NCBI GenBank assembly: GCA_027485695.1
Contig: JAIXQO010000004.1
Location: forward strand, 320,408-384,407
Source of the DNA: Pseudomonadota bacterium
GTDB taxonomy: Bacteria > Bdellovibrionota > UBA1018
DNA length: 64,000 nt
Direction: 5' to 3'
Under the pieces are notes generated by a model that saw only the letters and a program-made list of their open reading frames with translations, had not been told where the DNA came from and searched no databases. Position 1 is the first letter of the stretch. The number at the start of each line of letters is the position of its first letter. Shown piece after piece: positions 56,334-64,000 of this stretch. The position numbers and the translations under genes were made by a program.

Positions 56334-58691
56334 ATGCTGAAACAAAAAATGTGGCTCACGCAAATACCTATCGTGATCTTTTTCACGCTCGGCATGTTTT
56401 GCTATGACCTCGGAGAAAAACAGGAATTAAATGCCGAGTGGGCCCGTGAGAACATTCTGCCTACACTCGAGAAAATCCAGGGTTTTCATACGGATTTGAA
56501 ATTCAAGCTGCGTGGCACAGAAAAACCACGCGAAAAAATCGTCATCGTTGCGATCGACGACGAATCCATCACGGAGCATGGCCGCTGGCCGTGGCACCGC
56601 GATAAAACTTCGAATTTGATCATTAACACATTGGAAAACGGCGCGAAAATCGTCGGACTTGATATGGTGTTCAGTGAACCGGATGTTCGACTTCCACCCG
56701 AAGTCTCCGAACGCCTCAAACAAGTAAACGAAACAGAACTTGCGAGAAAATTTGAAACGGACGAATCACTTGTCGCGCTACTTGATGGGTTTTCTGAGAA
56801 CATCGTATTAGGTTGGGTGATCGAGAATCCCTGTATTCCTAGCGGCGATGCCTCGAGCGTATGCCCCGTCGGTCAATCAGAGTTCATCGCAAACTACCCA
56901 AAAGACATCGAACGATTCGCGATAAAAAATGTGGTCGTTCCCGCAGGCACGAAACTCTCGAATTCCGTGATCCCAATCGCACTGACCCCAATTCCAAACT
57001 TTACTGCGTTCAACGAGAAAGCGCAGAACGTCGGATTGTTCAATACTGATCTCGATCCCGATGGCGTTACCCGCCGCACGAGACTCGTATGGCCGGTAGC
57101 AACTGGACATTTTTATCCCACACTCGCATTCGAGATGGCGCGTAAGATTCGAGGTGGTGAGTATGCGCTTGAGATTGATTCACAACATCGCGTGAGGAGT
57201 CTCGCGCTAAACTCGACGATCGGCTCAATCCCGGTCAACGCACGTGGAGAATTTTCGATCAACTTCCGAGGAGGCGCGCAAGCATTCAACTATATCAGTG
57301 CAAAAGATCTTATGCCTTCAGCTGACGGTACAAATTCCGAAAATCGAGTTCCAGCTGGAATGACCAAAGAAGAGTTCGATGAGAAACGCAAAAAAGAGCT
57401 CCAAAAGCAGCTCAAGGACGCCTACGTCATCATCGGCGTCACCGCACTCGGCGCATTCGATATGCGAGCGTTCCCATTTGGAGCGAATATCGCGGGGGTC
57501 GAAGGGCACGCGAACATCCTCGACAACCTCCTGACCCGAGACTGGCTCAATACCCATCATGGCCCGATCGCCGTGCTCATTCTCTATCTCCTGATGACCG
57601 TCGGAGCGTTAGCATTCGCCTGGGGCATCGAGAGACTCGAATCCATTCCCGCCCTCGGCGTTGCGATTGCGATGTTAGTCGCGGTCGTACTCATCGATCA
57701 GAAGCTGTATTTCGAACGGGGCGAACTTTGGAATACCTCGATTCTTATCATCGAATACGGGGCTGTGTTTCTGACCATTTTCTCACTGAAATACGTCATG
57801 GAGGAACGAAACAAAAAATTCATCAAAGGCGCGTTCGCCAAATACGTGTCTCCTGCGATCATCGACTCGATCATGGAAGACCCCACCAAACTCTCTCTGG
57901 GCGGCGAGAAACGAGAGCTCTCGATCCTGTTCTCCGATATCCGGAGTTTCACGACCTTCTCTGAAAAAATGGACGCCAAGGTGCTGGCAACGTTTCTCAA
58001 CGAGTATCTCGGCCATATGACCGACATCGTGTTTGAGACCGGTGGCACGCTCGATAAGTACATCGGTGATGCGGTCATGGCGTTCTGGGGTGCTCCGCTG
58101 ACGCAACCCGAGCACGCCAAGAAATCCTGCGACGCGGCCCTCCTCATGCATAAAAAACTTCGCGAATTACAGCCGCATTTCAAATCTAAGTACGGGATCG
58201 ATGTGAACATCGGAATCGGAATCAATACCGGCGCCGTCAACGTCGGAAACATGGGATCCGACCGCGTGTTCGAATATACCGTGATCGGCGACCATGTGAA
58301 TTTAGCTTCACGACTCGAGGGTCTGACCAAGGAATATCACTCCTCGATCCTAACGACTCGGTTCACGATCGACTCGATCGAAAACGCCAAACTTGAGGTT
58401 CCCCGCTACCGAGTGCTCGACCTCGTCAAAGTCAAAGGCAAGAAACAGGCGATTGAGCTGATCCAGATTCTCGAGGAGAATTTCTCGGATCAGCGACTAG
58501 AGCATTTTGAGGCTGGACGACAGCACTACCTCAAACGAGAATGGGAACAAGCGATTGAGAAATTTAGAACCGTCGTTGAGTCCGGTGATGAGGACGAGAT
58601 GTCGAGAACTTTTATCGAACGCTGCGAGTATTACCGGAACAATCCCCCTGACGCCGATTGGGATGGCGCTTGGGTGATGACGACTAAGTAG
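56334..58691 (+). CDS. CHASE2-domain class III adenylate/guanylate cyclase
   Basis: A 785-residue receptor cyclase. After an N-terminal helix, a CHASE2 sensor (about residues 40-400; VIVAIDDESITEHGRWPWHRD) is followed by three membrane helices (about 405-480) and the cyclase domain from about 515. Catalytic features are complete: LFSDIRSFTTFS and GDAVMAFWGAP (metal Asps) and VIGDHVNLASRLEG (Asn and Arg). A short helical, TPR-like tail follows. It makes cyclic nucleotide in response to an outside cue. The cyclic-nucleotide-binding gene lies 25 bases downstream. Confidence 0.93.
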   Translation: MLKQKMWLTQIPIVIFFTLGMFCYDLGEKQELNAEWARENILPTLEKIQGFHTDLKFKLRGTEKPREKIVIVAIDDESITEHGRWPWHRDKTSNLIINTLENGAKIVGLDMVFSEPDVRLPPEVSERLKQVNETELARKFETDESLVALLDGFSENIVLGWVIENPCIPSGDASSVCPVGQSEFIANYPKDIERFAIKNVVVPAGTKLSNSVIPIALTPIPNFTAFNEKAQNVGLFNTDLDPDGVTRRTRLVWPVATGHFYPTLAFEMARKIRGGEYALEIDSQHRVRSLALNSTIGSIPVNARGEFSINFRGGAQAFNYISAKDLMPSADGTNSENRVPAGMTKEEFDEKRKKELQKQLKDAYVIIGVTALGAFDMRAFPFGANIAGVEGHANILDNLLTRDWLNTHHGPIAVLILYLLMTVGALAFAWGIERLESIPALGVAIAMLVAVVLIDQKLYFERGELWNTSILIIEYGAVFLTIFSLKYVMEERNKKFIKGAFAKYVSPAIIDSIMEDPTKLSLGGEKRELSILFSDIRSFTTFSEKMDAKVLATFLNEYLGHMTDIVFETGGTLDKYIGDAVMAFWGAPLTQPEHAKKSCDAALLMHKKLRELQPHFKSKYGIDVNIGIGINTGAVNVGNMGSDRVFEYTVIGDHVNLASRLEGLTKEYHSSILTTRFTIDSIENAKLEVPRYRVLDLVKVKGKKQAIELIQILEENFSDQRLEHFEAGRQHYLKREWEQAIEKFRTVVESGDEDEMSRTFIERCEYYRNNPPDADWDGAWVMTTK

Positions 58692-58716
58692 AGAGATTCC
58701 CCGGAGAGAGACATCG

Positions 58717-59751
58717 ATGAGCGCACCGAACGTCAAAACACTTAAAAAAGGCGAGCTTCTTTTCAAAGAGGGCGACCAATCCAACGCCATGTATTTGCTC
58801 AGCAAGGGCATGATTCGCATCTTTAAGAAAAAAGGCGAAGCCGTCATCGAAATCGATACGATTCGCTCTGGCCAGATCGTCGGTGAGATGGCGTTTTTGG
58901 ACGGTAATCCGCGAAGCGCTTCTGGCGAGGCCATCATGGACTGCGAATTGATCGAGATCTCACAAGCGATCTATCAATCCACGATGTCGCAAGTTCCGGA
59001 GTGGGTAAAAGTTCTCCTCAAAGCCACGGCTGCTCGTCTCAGGTCCACGACAACCAAACTCAAGAATTTGGAGAGCGCTTCCTCCGCTGTCGAATACACA
59101 GAAACCGGCGCCAAACGAAACTACGTTTATATTTCTCCTCACGACTGCTTGAAAATCGCAACCGCAGTCCTTCTGGTCACGAGCCGTACCAAAGAAGAAG
59201 ACGGCGGCAAGAAAATCAAGGTTTCGAGCTTAGAGCGCTACGGAAACCAAATCATCGGCATTCCGTTCGCTAAGATCACCTCATTCTTGGACGGTCTCAA
59301 ACAAGCGGGAGTGTTGATTTTCAAAGAAGACACCGGCGAAGCGATCATCATCGAAGAATCCATGATCGAGCAGTACATTCATTTCGTGTCAGACGAGAAC
59401 TTGGCGCCGCCGGAGAAACGCAAAGACGCGAGCATGCGCGCAGTTGTCATGCTGAACGCCCTCGCCAAACACGTCGATCGATTCGAGAAGAGCACGACGA
59501 CCGGCCTGACGACGGTGAACTTAGCGGACGTATTGAAAAAGGAAACCGGCGAAGATGGCAAAGCGCCTTTTCGTTTGGATGAGTTCGAAGAACTCGTCAA
59601 GCTCGGCTACGCGACTCCCATCACGGCCGTATCCGGCACCGAAGTCACGACTCTCGTCCATGGCGACTTGGTCAAGAAGATGGCCAAGATCCACAAAATG
59701 GTCAAAGTATTCGACCTGATGAACGATCAGAAAAGTCAGCTCACGAAATAA
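58717..59751 (+). CDS. Cyclic-nucleotide-binding protein, probable effector of the cyclase
   Basis: A 344-residue protein. The N-terminal Crp-type domain has KGELLFKEGDQSNAMYLLSKG and the phosphate-binding cassette GEMAFLDGNPRSASGEA, in which the Arg and Ser contacts for cAMP/cGMP are present. The C-terminal 220 residues are helical/winged-helix-like and not a classic Crp DNA-binding domain. The 25-base spacing to the cyclase gene indicates an operon in which it senses the product. Confidence 0.85.
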   Translation: MSAPNVKTLKKGELLFKEGDQSNAMYLLSKGMIRIFKKKGEAVIEIDTIRSGQIVGEMAFLDGNPRSASGEAIMDCELIEISQAIYQSTMSQVPEWVKVLLKATAARLRSTTTKLKNLESASSAVEYTETGAKRNYVYISPHDCLKIATAVLLVTSRTKEEDGGKKIKVSSLERYGNQIIGIPFAKITSFLDGLKQAGVLIFKEDTGEAIIIEESMIEQYIHFVSDENLAPPEKRKDASMRAVVMLNALAKHVDRFEKSTTTGLTTVNLADVLKKETGEDGKAPFRLDEFEELVKLGYATPITAVSGTEVTTLVHGDLVKKMAKIHKMVKVFDLMNDQKSQLTK

Positions 59752-59845
59752 TCGAAACAAATACGCGCGAATAAACCCGTGGGTTTCGTCACCGAGATAC
59801 AAGTCCGCTTGGAGGACCCGAGTCACCTTGTGTATTTGTGATTGA

Positions 59846-60298
59846 ATGAAAACCACCCTGATCTATTGTCTTTTGGCTACCCTGGTGTCCGGCTCTGCTC
59901 TCGCCGATCAAGGCATCCGCTGCGTGAGCGGCCATGACCATGAATTCGGCTGGGAAGAACAAAGCCTCCTCAATTTCCAATCACTCAAAGAAAAATCCCC
60001 CCCTTGCGTGACCAATGCGTTTTATGGCGATGCTTGTTTTTTGGGCAAAGCGCAGGATTCCGCAGAACTCCTCGCTTCGAAAAATTTCTCACGCGTGCTT
60101 GAGAGCAAAAAATATGAGCATGTCATCAGCCCATTTTTTGCGCAAAAGGACGGCTACTATCTCCGCAATATCACGGCCGTTCATGCCGATGTGAAAGACG
60201 GCTATGCATACGACATGATCGTGTTCATGGCCCACGAAATCGATGTCCAAGGGCGCAAGGTCGACAAAGCTGTCGTTCTGAAACGCTGCCGCGACTGA
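59846..60298 (+). CDS. Small exported hypothetical protein
   Basis: A 150-residue protein with signal peptide (MKTTLIYCLLATLVSGSALA) and four Cys in the mature part (IRCVSGHDHE, PPCVTNAF, DACFLGK, LKRCRD), compatible with two disulfides. No family recognised. It is 94 bases after the cyclic-nucleotide-binding gene and is probably independent. Confidence 0.65.
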   Translation: MKTTLIYCLLATLVSGSALADQGIRCVSGHDHEFGWEEQSLLNFQSLKEKSPPCVTNAFYGDACFLGKAQDSAELLASKNFSRVLESKKYEHVISPFFAQKDGYYLRNITAVHADVKDGYAYDMIVFMAHEIDVQGRKVDKAVVLKRCRD

Positions 60299-60366
60299 GC
60301 GAAAACACTAACCTGGTCGAAAACCGCTTGTCCGGCCTGAATTGACCATCGTAGATTCCGAGGTCT

Positions 60367-61110
60367 ATGCGCCACGTCGTCGCCATTCAAGTCGCCATGA
60401 AAGAAGAGGGCCTCGGGCTCGCTCAGAAACTCGGACTCAGTGAGCGAGAGGCACTGGACCCAGATTTTGGATTCCGGTGGTTCCGAGGCGAATTTGGAAA
60501 TCACTTGAACCTCTCACTCGTGCTCCAAGGGACCGACCCACGCTGGGAGGTCGAGCAAATTGGACTCGAAGCGGCCGCCGTCTGCACGACCTTGATTATC
60601 CAGCAAATCAAACCCGAGCTCCTGATGAATTTCGGAACCGCGGGTGGATTTGAGAGTCGTGGTTGGAGCATCGGTGAGGCTTGCGTGATTTCGGAGCCGA
60701 TCGTTTTTCACGATCGTCGGGTTTCCATTCCAGGTTACCAAGAATCACAACTGGGCGCCTACCCGGTCGCCGATACGAGCAGGCTCAGGCAAACGCTCGG
60801 GCTTCGGGCCGCTACGGTGAGTTCCGGAAGCTCTCTCGAGATGAGCGACCGCGATCACGAGATGCTGGTCTCACAGAACGCAGACGTAAAAGAAATGGAG
60901 TGCGCGGCGATTGCTTGGGTTGCGCATCGGAAACGCGTTCCATTCCTCGCTCTGAAATCGGTAACGGACCTCGTGGATCATCCGGAACCTGCGGCTGCAC
61001 AATTTCTAAAAAATCTGGCGCTCGCCAGTCACGTGATTCAAGACCGCGTGATCGACGCCCTCAAATACTTGGACGAGCACCTCGACGATCCCATCTGGTC
61101 GAGATCCTGA
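60367..61110 (+). CDS. MTA/SAH nucleosidase-like phosphorylase (PNP/UDP superfamily)
   Basis: A 247-residue enzyme. NFGTAGGF, the purine/ribose-binding VKEMECAAIAWVA (with Met-Glu ribose contacts) and ALKSVTDLVDHPEP match the nucleosidase family, where the Asp in SVTD is catalytic. It would cleave methylthioadenosine or S-adenosylhomocysteine, recycling SAM by-products. It diverges somewhat from Pfs of E. coli. It is convergent with the mannose-1-phosphate guanylyltransferase gene, 10 bases apart. Confidence 0.8.
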   Translation: MRHVVAIQVAMKEEGLGLAQKLGLSEREALDPDFGFRWFRGEFGNHLNLSLVLQGTDPRWEVEQIGLEAAAVCTTLIIQQIKPELLMNFGTAGGFESRGWSIGEACVISEPIVFHDRRVSIPGYQESQLGAYPVADTSRLRQTLGLRAATVSSGSSLEMSDRDHEMLVSQNADVKEMECAAIAWVAHRKRVPFLALKSVTDLVDHPEPAAAQFLKNLALASHVIQDRVIDALKYLDEHLDDPIWSRS

Positions 61111-61120
61111 TATCAAGCGA

Positions 61121-62194
61121 TCACAGTCGTTCGGGTGCGCTCTTCTTCACCGCTTCAACGACCAAGCGTATATCTTGAGCGCGAGATTTGTCGGCGATGA
61201 GCATCGTATCGCCTTGGCGAACGATGATGAGATCTTTGACCCCTAAGAGGGTGAGAAATTGTCCGGGCACATCGACGATGTTCTGACCGGAATCAATCGC
61301 GATCACTTGGCCGGAGGTGACAACTCCCGCTTCGTGACGGGCACCGAGCGAATCGGCCAAACCTTCGAGTGAGGTCCAGCTCCCGAGATCATCCCATCCG
61401 CAATCGAGCGGGAACATCACGACGTTGCTCGACTTCTCCATGACACCGAAGTCGATCGAGGTGGCCGTCATTTTCGGATAACACTGGTCAACTTGTCCGC
61501 GCGCGGAATCCCACGCTGCTTTCATTTCAGGCATCAAGCGATCAAACGCATCGAGGATGGTTTTCGCTTTCCAGACGAACATACCGCCGTTCCAGAAATA
61601 CTGGCCAGAGGCCAAGAATTCTTTGGCTCGCTCGAGGTTCGGTTTTTCAACGAAGGCCTCGACCTTCTGGCAACCGGAACCCAGGCTTGAGCCAGATTTC
61701 AGATAACCATATCCCGTTTCCGGACGATCCGGTTTCACACCTAACGTCACGAGATCATCATGCGATGCCGCCCAGTGAATCGCGTCGCGCACGGTGTTTT
61801 GAAATTTCTCTAATTGGGGAATGTGGTGATCCGAAGGCATCACGAGCAAAATCGCGTTCGGATCACGGTCATAGATCGCTCGGGCCGCCCAGTAAACGCA
61901 AGGCGCTGTGTTCCGCGCCGAAGGTTCGGCCAAGATATCGCATTCATTCGACGGCACGAGATCTCGCATCGCGGGAGCCAAGATCTCGGTCGTCACGATC
62001 ATGCGATGAGATTTGGACTTCTCAACCAGTCCGTCGAAACGGTCCAAGGTCGTTTGCAGGAGTGTTTTCGATTGCGCTCCAAAGGCGAGAAATTGCTTGG
62101 GTTTCAAGCGAGTGCTTTTGGGCCAGAAACGAGTGCCGCTTCCTCCAGCCATGACGACGAGGTGAATCGAGAGATCCTGAAGACGTTGGGACAT
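61121..62194 (-). CDS. manC: Mannose-1-phosphate guanylyltransferase
   Basis: A 357-residue nucleotidyltransferase producing GDP-mannose for polysaccharide or glycan synthesis. Motifs: VVMAGGSGTRFWPKSTRLKPKQF, ILAEPSARNTAPCV, VMPSDHHI, TGYGYLK, EKPNLERAKEFL, WNGGMFVWK and the C-terminal GWDDLGSW. It lacks the fused isomerase domain of bifunctional ManC/AlgA proteins. It may share a transcript with the SPOR gene upstream. Confidence 0.92.
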   Translation of the reverse strand: MSQRLQDLSIHLVVMAGGSGTRFWPKSTRLKPKQFLAFGAQSKTLLQTTLDRFDGLVEKSKSHRMIVTTEILAPAMRDLVPSNECDILAEPSARNTAPCVYWAARAIYDRDPNAILLVMPSDHHIPQLEKFQNTVRDAIHWAASHDDLVTLGVKPDRPETGYGYLKSGSSLGSGCQKVEAFVEKPNLERAKEFLASGQYFWNGGMFVWKAKTILDAFDRLMPEMKAAWDSARGQVDQCYPKMTATSIDFGVMEKSSNVVMFPLDCGWDDLGSWTSLEGLADSLGARHEAGVVTSGQVIAIDSGQNIVDVPGQFLTLLGVKDLIIVRQGDTMLIADKSRAQDIRLVVEAVKKSAPERL

Positions 62195-62206
62195 AGTAAA
62201 GGGACT

Positions 62207-62968
62207 TTACCTGGATTCGCTGGACTTTTCACCATCAACGGCAGCCCGAACGACGCGGAATTCAGAGATTTTGTGATCCGCTTGATAAGCGCGGCCCGCG
62301 GTGTCGGCTTCTTTGATCGAAGGGAATTCCCCCACCAAAATGCGATACCAAGTGCCTTTGCCCTCGATTACGACCTGTTTGATCTGAACGGGCAGACCGA
62401 GACTGGAAAAAGTCGGGAGTTGATCTTTTGCGTCGGACTCTTTGGGGTAGGAGCCGACCTGAAGCGCATAACTGCCACTACGCGATGACGCCTTGGGGGC
62501 GGCAGGAACATCCGCTTTTTTCTCAAGCGGCTGCTTTTTCTCAACCACCGGAGGCGTGACTGCCGAATGCGTTTCCGCAGGTGGTGCTACGCTCGCATGA
62601 GTCTGTTTTTTCTCGGTGACGGTTTTATCTGGATAGTGGAGTGGCTTGGGCGTGGTGAGTTGCAAGCCGTTTCGAACGATCTCATCCCGCAAACTCTGAT
62701 CAAGCGCATCGTCGACGGCACCGGGGACGTTCTTCACTTGCTCGGAGATTTCCGTCCGAGACGGAAGCGCCGGCGAACCTGTTTCCACTTTTTCCATCGG
62801 CGCGTGAGCGGCTTCTTCCACGAGTGGAGGAGGCGTCACCTGTTTTCCCAAATGCACGCCCAGCGTGAACGCAAAAAGCGAAACACCGACTCCGAGAAGG
62901 ATCAGGATTCCGACCTCTTTGCGATCGTAAATGAAGAATTTCCGTTTGTTTTCCACTCTATCTCTCAT
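62207..62968 (-). CDS. SPOR-domain membrane protein
   Basis: A 253-residue protein: a short cytoplasmic tail, one membrane helix (EVGILILLGVGVSLFAFTLGV), a long Pro/Lys-rich periplasmic linker and a C-terminal SPOR domain (YALQVGSYPKESDAKDQLP, then GKGTWYRILVGEFPSIKEADT). SPOR domains bind septal peptidoglycan lacking stem peptides, so a division role like FtsN/DedD is likely. The manC gene starts 12 bases after its end. Confidence 0.85.
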   Translation of the reverse strand: MRDRVENKRKFFIYDRKEVGILILLGVGVSLFAFTLGVHLGKQVTPPPLVEEAAHAPMEKVETGSPALPSRTEISEQVKNVPGAVDDALDQSLRDEIVRNGLQLTTPKPLHYPDKTVTEKKQTHASVAPPAETHSAVTPPVVEKKQPLEKKADVPAAPKASSRSGSYALQVGSYPKESDAKDQLPTFSSLGLPVQIKQVVIEGKGTWYRILVGEFPSIKEADTAGRAYQADHKISEFRVVRAAVDGEKSSESR

Positions 62969-63128
62969 GGTAACCGCGCGTCGTAATCCCCGTCAATGCC
63001 GGCGGGCACATCGATGTCCGAAGACCGGCCTATTTGTCCGACTAACATCGCACGAGCGATCATTTATTGACTCCTCTCTGGTCCGTTTCTTCCAAAAAGG
63101 ACTCCACTCAAACAAAGGAGCTCACACC

Positions 63129-63311
63129 ATGACCCATTTTCATCAAAGACTACTGAAAAATCATTCCGGCCAAGGACTCACTGAATATCTCATCCTGCTC
63201 GTCCTAGTCGCAGTCGTCTGCATCGGCAGCGTCACGACGATGGGCACCACGATGAAAACGAAATTCCAAAAAGTCCGCGAACAAATCAATGGCCTCTCCA
63301 CCGACGGCTGA
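63129..63311 (+). CDS. Flp-type pilin
   Basis: A 60-residue prepilin. The leader ends in SG followed by QGLTEYLILLVLVAVVC, giving Glu at +5 and Tyr at +6 as in Flp/Fap pilins, then a hydrophobic helix and a short C-terminus. AAAGGAG lies eight bases before ATG 63129; the frame upstream to 62931 is non-coding in character. It would be processed by a TadV/CpaA-type peptidase and assembled by the Tad machinery, not seen in this window. Confidence 0.87.
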   Translation: MTHFHQRLLKNHSGQGLTEYLILLVLVAVVCIGSVTTMGTTMKTKFQKVREQINGLSTDG

Positions 63312-63326
63312 AACACGAGCTATCAG

Positions 63327-63605
63327 GTGGCTTCGTCTGGTCAGAGCACGCTCGAGACCCTGCTTGCGCTCATCGTCGTCGTGCCGGCGTTCGTTTGGGG
63401 AGGAATCGCGGTTTGGGAACAATTTAGACGACTCAATTGCGAGCAAGTTCTGTTCGAGAATACTCGAGAGGCACTCGCCTCACCCGATCGCTGGAATCTC
63501 CATCATCGCATGAATTACACAAAAACGAGCCAAGGGATCGAAGGACGAATTCAATGTGGAAAACGCGAGTACCGAGTTTTTCTCAAATGGATCGATCAAT
63601 GGTGA
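63327..63605 (+). CDS. TadE-like minor pseudopilin
   Basis: A 92-residue protein starting with GTG. The very short leader MASSG precedes QSTLETLLALIVVVPAFVWGGI, with Glu at +5 after Gly, the prepilin processing pattern. Two Cys (RLNCEQV, IQCGKR) may pair in the periplasmic part. It follows the Flp pilin by 15 bases and overlaps the next gene. It fits a TadE/TadF-type minor pilin. Confidence 0.7.
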   Translation: MASSGQSTLETLLALIVVVPAFVWGGIAVWEQFRRLNCEQVLFENTREALASPDRWNLHHRMNYTKTSQGIEGRIQCGKREYRVFLKWIDQW

Positions 63606-64000
63606 TGATCACGAATGAGCGCGGACAAGTGTGGGTTCCGATGGTCGTCCTGATGGGGATTTTGATTTGCCTAGGAATCGGAACCCTCGTTCTCAGAGTG
63701 AAATACCGAGCATCCGTTCAAACACAACGACGGCTCGACCAATGTGTACAGGCGAAAACGCTTCAACTCAGGGACCTTCAGAATCAGATCGAGAAATCCA
63801 ACCAACGCATCAAAGCCGAGCGAATCGCCGCTGCCGCCGCACTCGCAGGATCCATCATGACTCCAGCGGCGCTCGAGGCGGTCCAAGCGATTCGAACCGT
63901 GATCCAGGCGGAGGCTCGCATCCAGGATGCGCTCCTCCTGCGCTGGAAATGGGAGCAAGCGCAGTGGGCCGCGAGGCGAGGCTGCGATTCACGTGACGAT
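63605..64000 (+). CDS. TadG-like pseudopilin-type protein, cut by window edge
   Basis: The start ATG 63605 shares one base with the previous stop (TGATG). The 132 visible residues begin MITNERGQVWVPMVVLMGILICLGIGTLVLRV: a short basic leader with Gly, then a hydrophobic helix, but Pro instead of Glu at +5. A long charged helix and an Ala-rich stretch follow. It looks like a pseudopilin of the same Tad locus; the end is outside the window. An overlapping ATG at 63599 is an alternative start. Confidence 0.7.
   Translation, partial: MITNERGQVWVPMVVLMGILICLGIGTLVLRVKYRASVQTQRRLDQCVQAKTLQLRDLQNQIEKSNQRIKAERIAAAAALAGSIMTPAALEAVQAIRTVIQAEARIQDALLLRWKWEQAQWAARRGCDSRDD

Overview
The window looks like a chromosome segment of a Gram-negative, moderately GC-rich member of the Bdellovibrionota or a close relative. 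The reasons are a Tol-system operon, many signal-peptide proteins without recognisable families, a TIGR02147-type regulator, 'HDIRSPL' sensor kinases, class III cyclases and Flp/Tad pilins. The phylum is an inference from gene style; no rRNA is present.

Layout. 1-5.35 kb: ftsEX (minus strand, ftsX cut by the edge), a degenerate CPBP-like membrane protein, and tolQ-tolR-tolA-tolB without pal. 5.35-22.7 kb: envelope and secreted proteins (a Cys/His peptidase-like protein, an MFS pump, a tryptophan-rich RAM-domain protein, a 3D-domain lipoprotein, a 2128-residue repeat lipoprotein), MsrBA, an ArnT-like glycosyltransferase and a thiolase. 22.8-29.9 kb: a sigma-54 activator, an OmpR-type two-component pair, a class V aminotransferase and purA.

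30.76-47.1 kb is an AT-rich accessory island starting at tRNA-Lys(UUU). The 3' end of the tRNA and its terminator are duplicated at 35169-35244, so 30797-35210 is an integrated element. It carries an acetyltransferase, a membrane histidine kinase and a wrecked ParA gene. The AT-rich stretch continues to about 47.09 kb with a radical SAM/SPASM protein, a 49-residue secreted peptide (36465-36614), an oligopeptide-type solute-binding protein and a second histidine kinase, all in one tight operon. An ISL3 transposase relic, a KAS III enzyme, a cyclase-like receptor lacking two catalytic residues and an unknown 654-residue protein follow. The four-gene operon is the best candidate for an undescribed system: a modified secreted peptide read by a binding-protein/kinase pair, in the logic of LuxP/LuxQ. 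That function is inference.

47.1-64 kb returns to core-like sequence: nitroreductase, pdxH, TerC, a TIGR02147 regulator leading a run of five exported proteins (including a zinc metallopeptidase and an exported J-domain protein), CheY, a CHASE2-cyclase with an adjacent cyclic-nucleotide-binding protein, an MTA/SAH nucleosidase-like protein, mannose-1-phosphate guanylyltransferase, a SPOR protein and the start of a Flp/Tad pilin locus cut by the window end.
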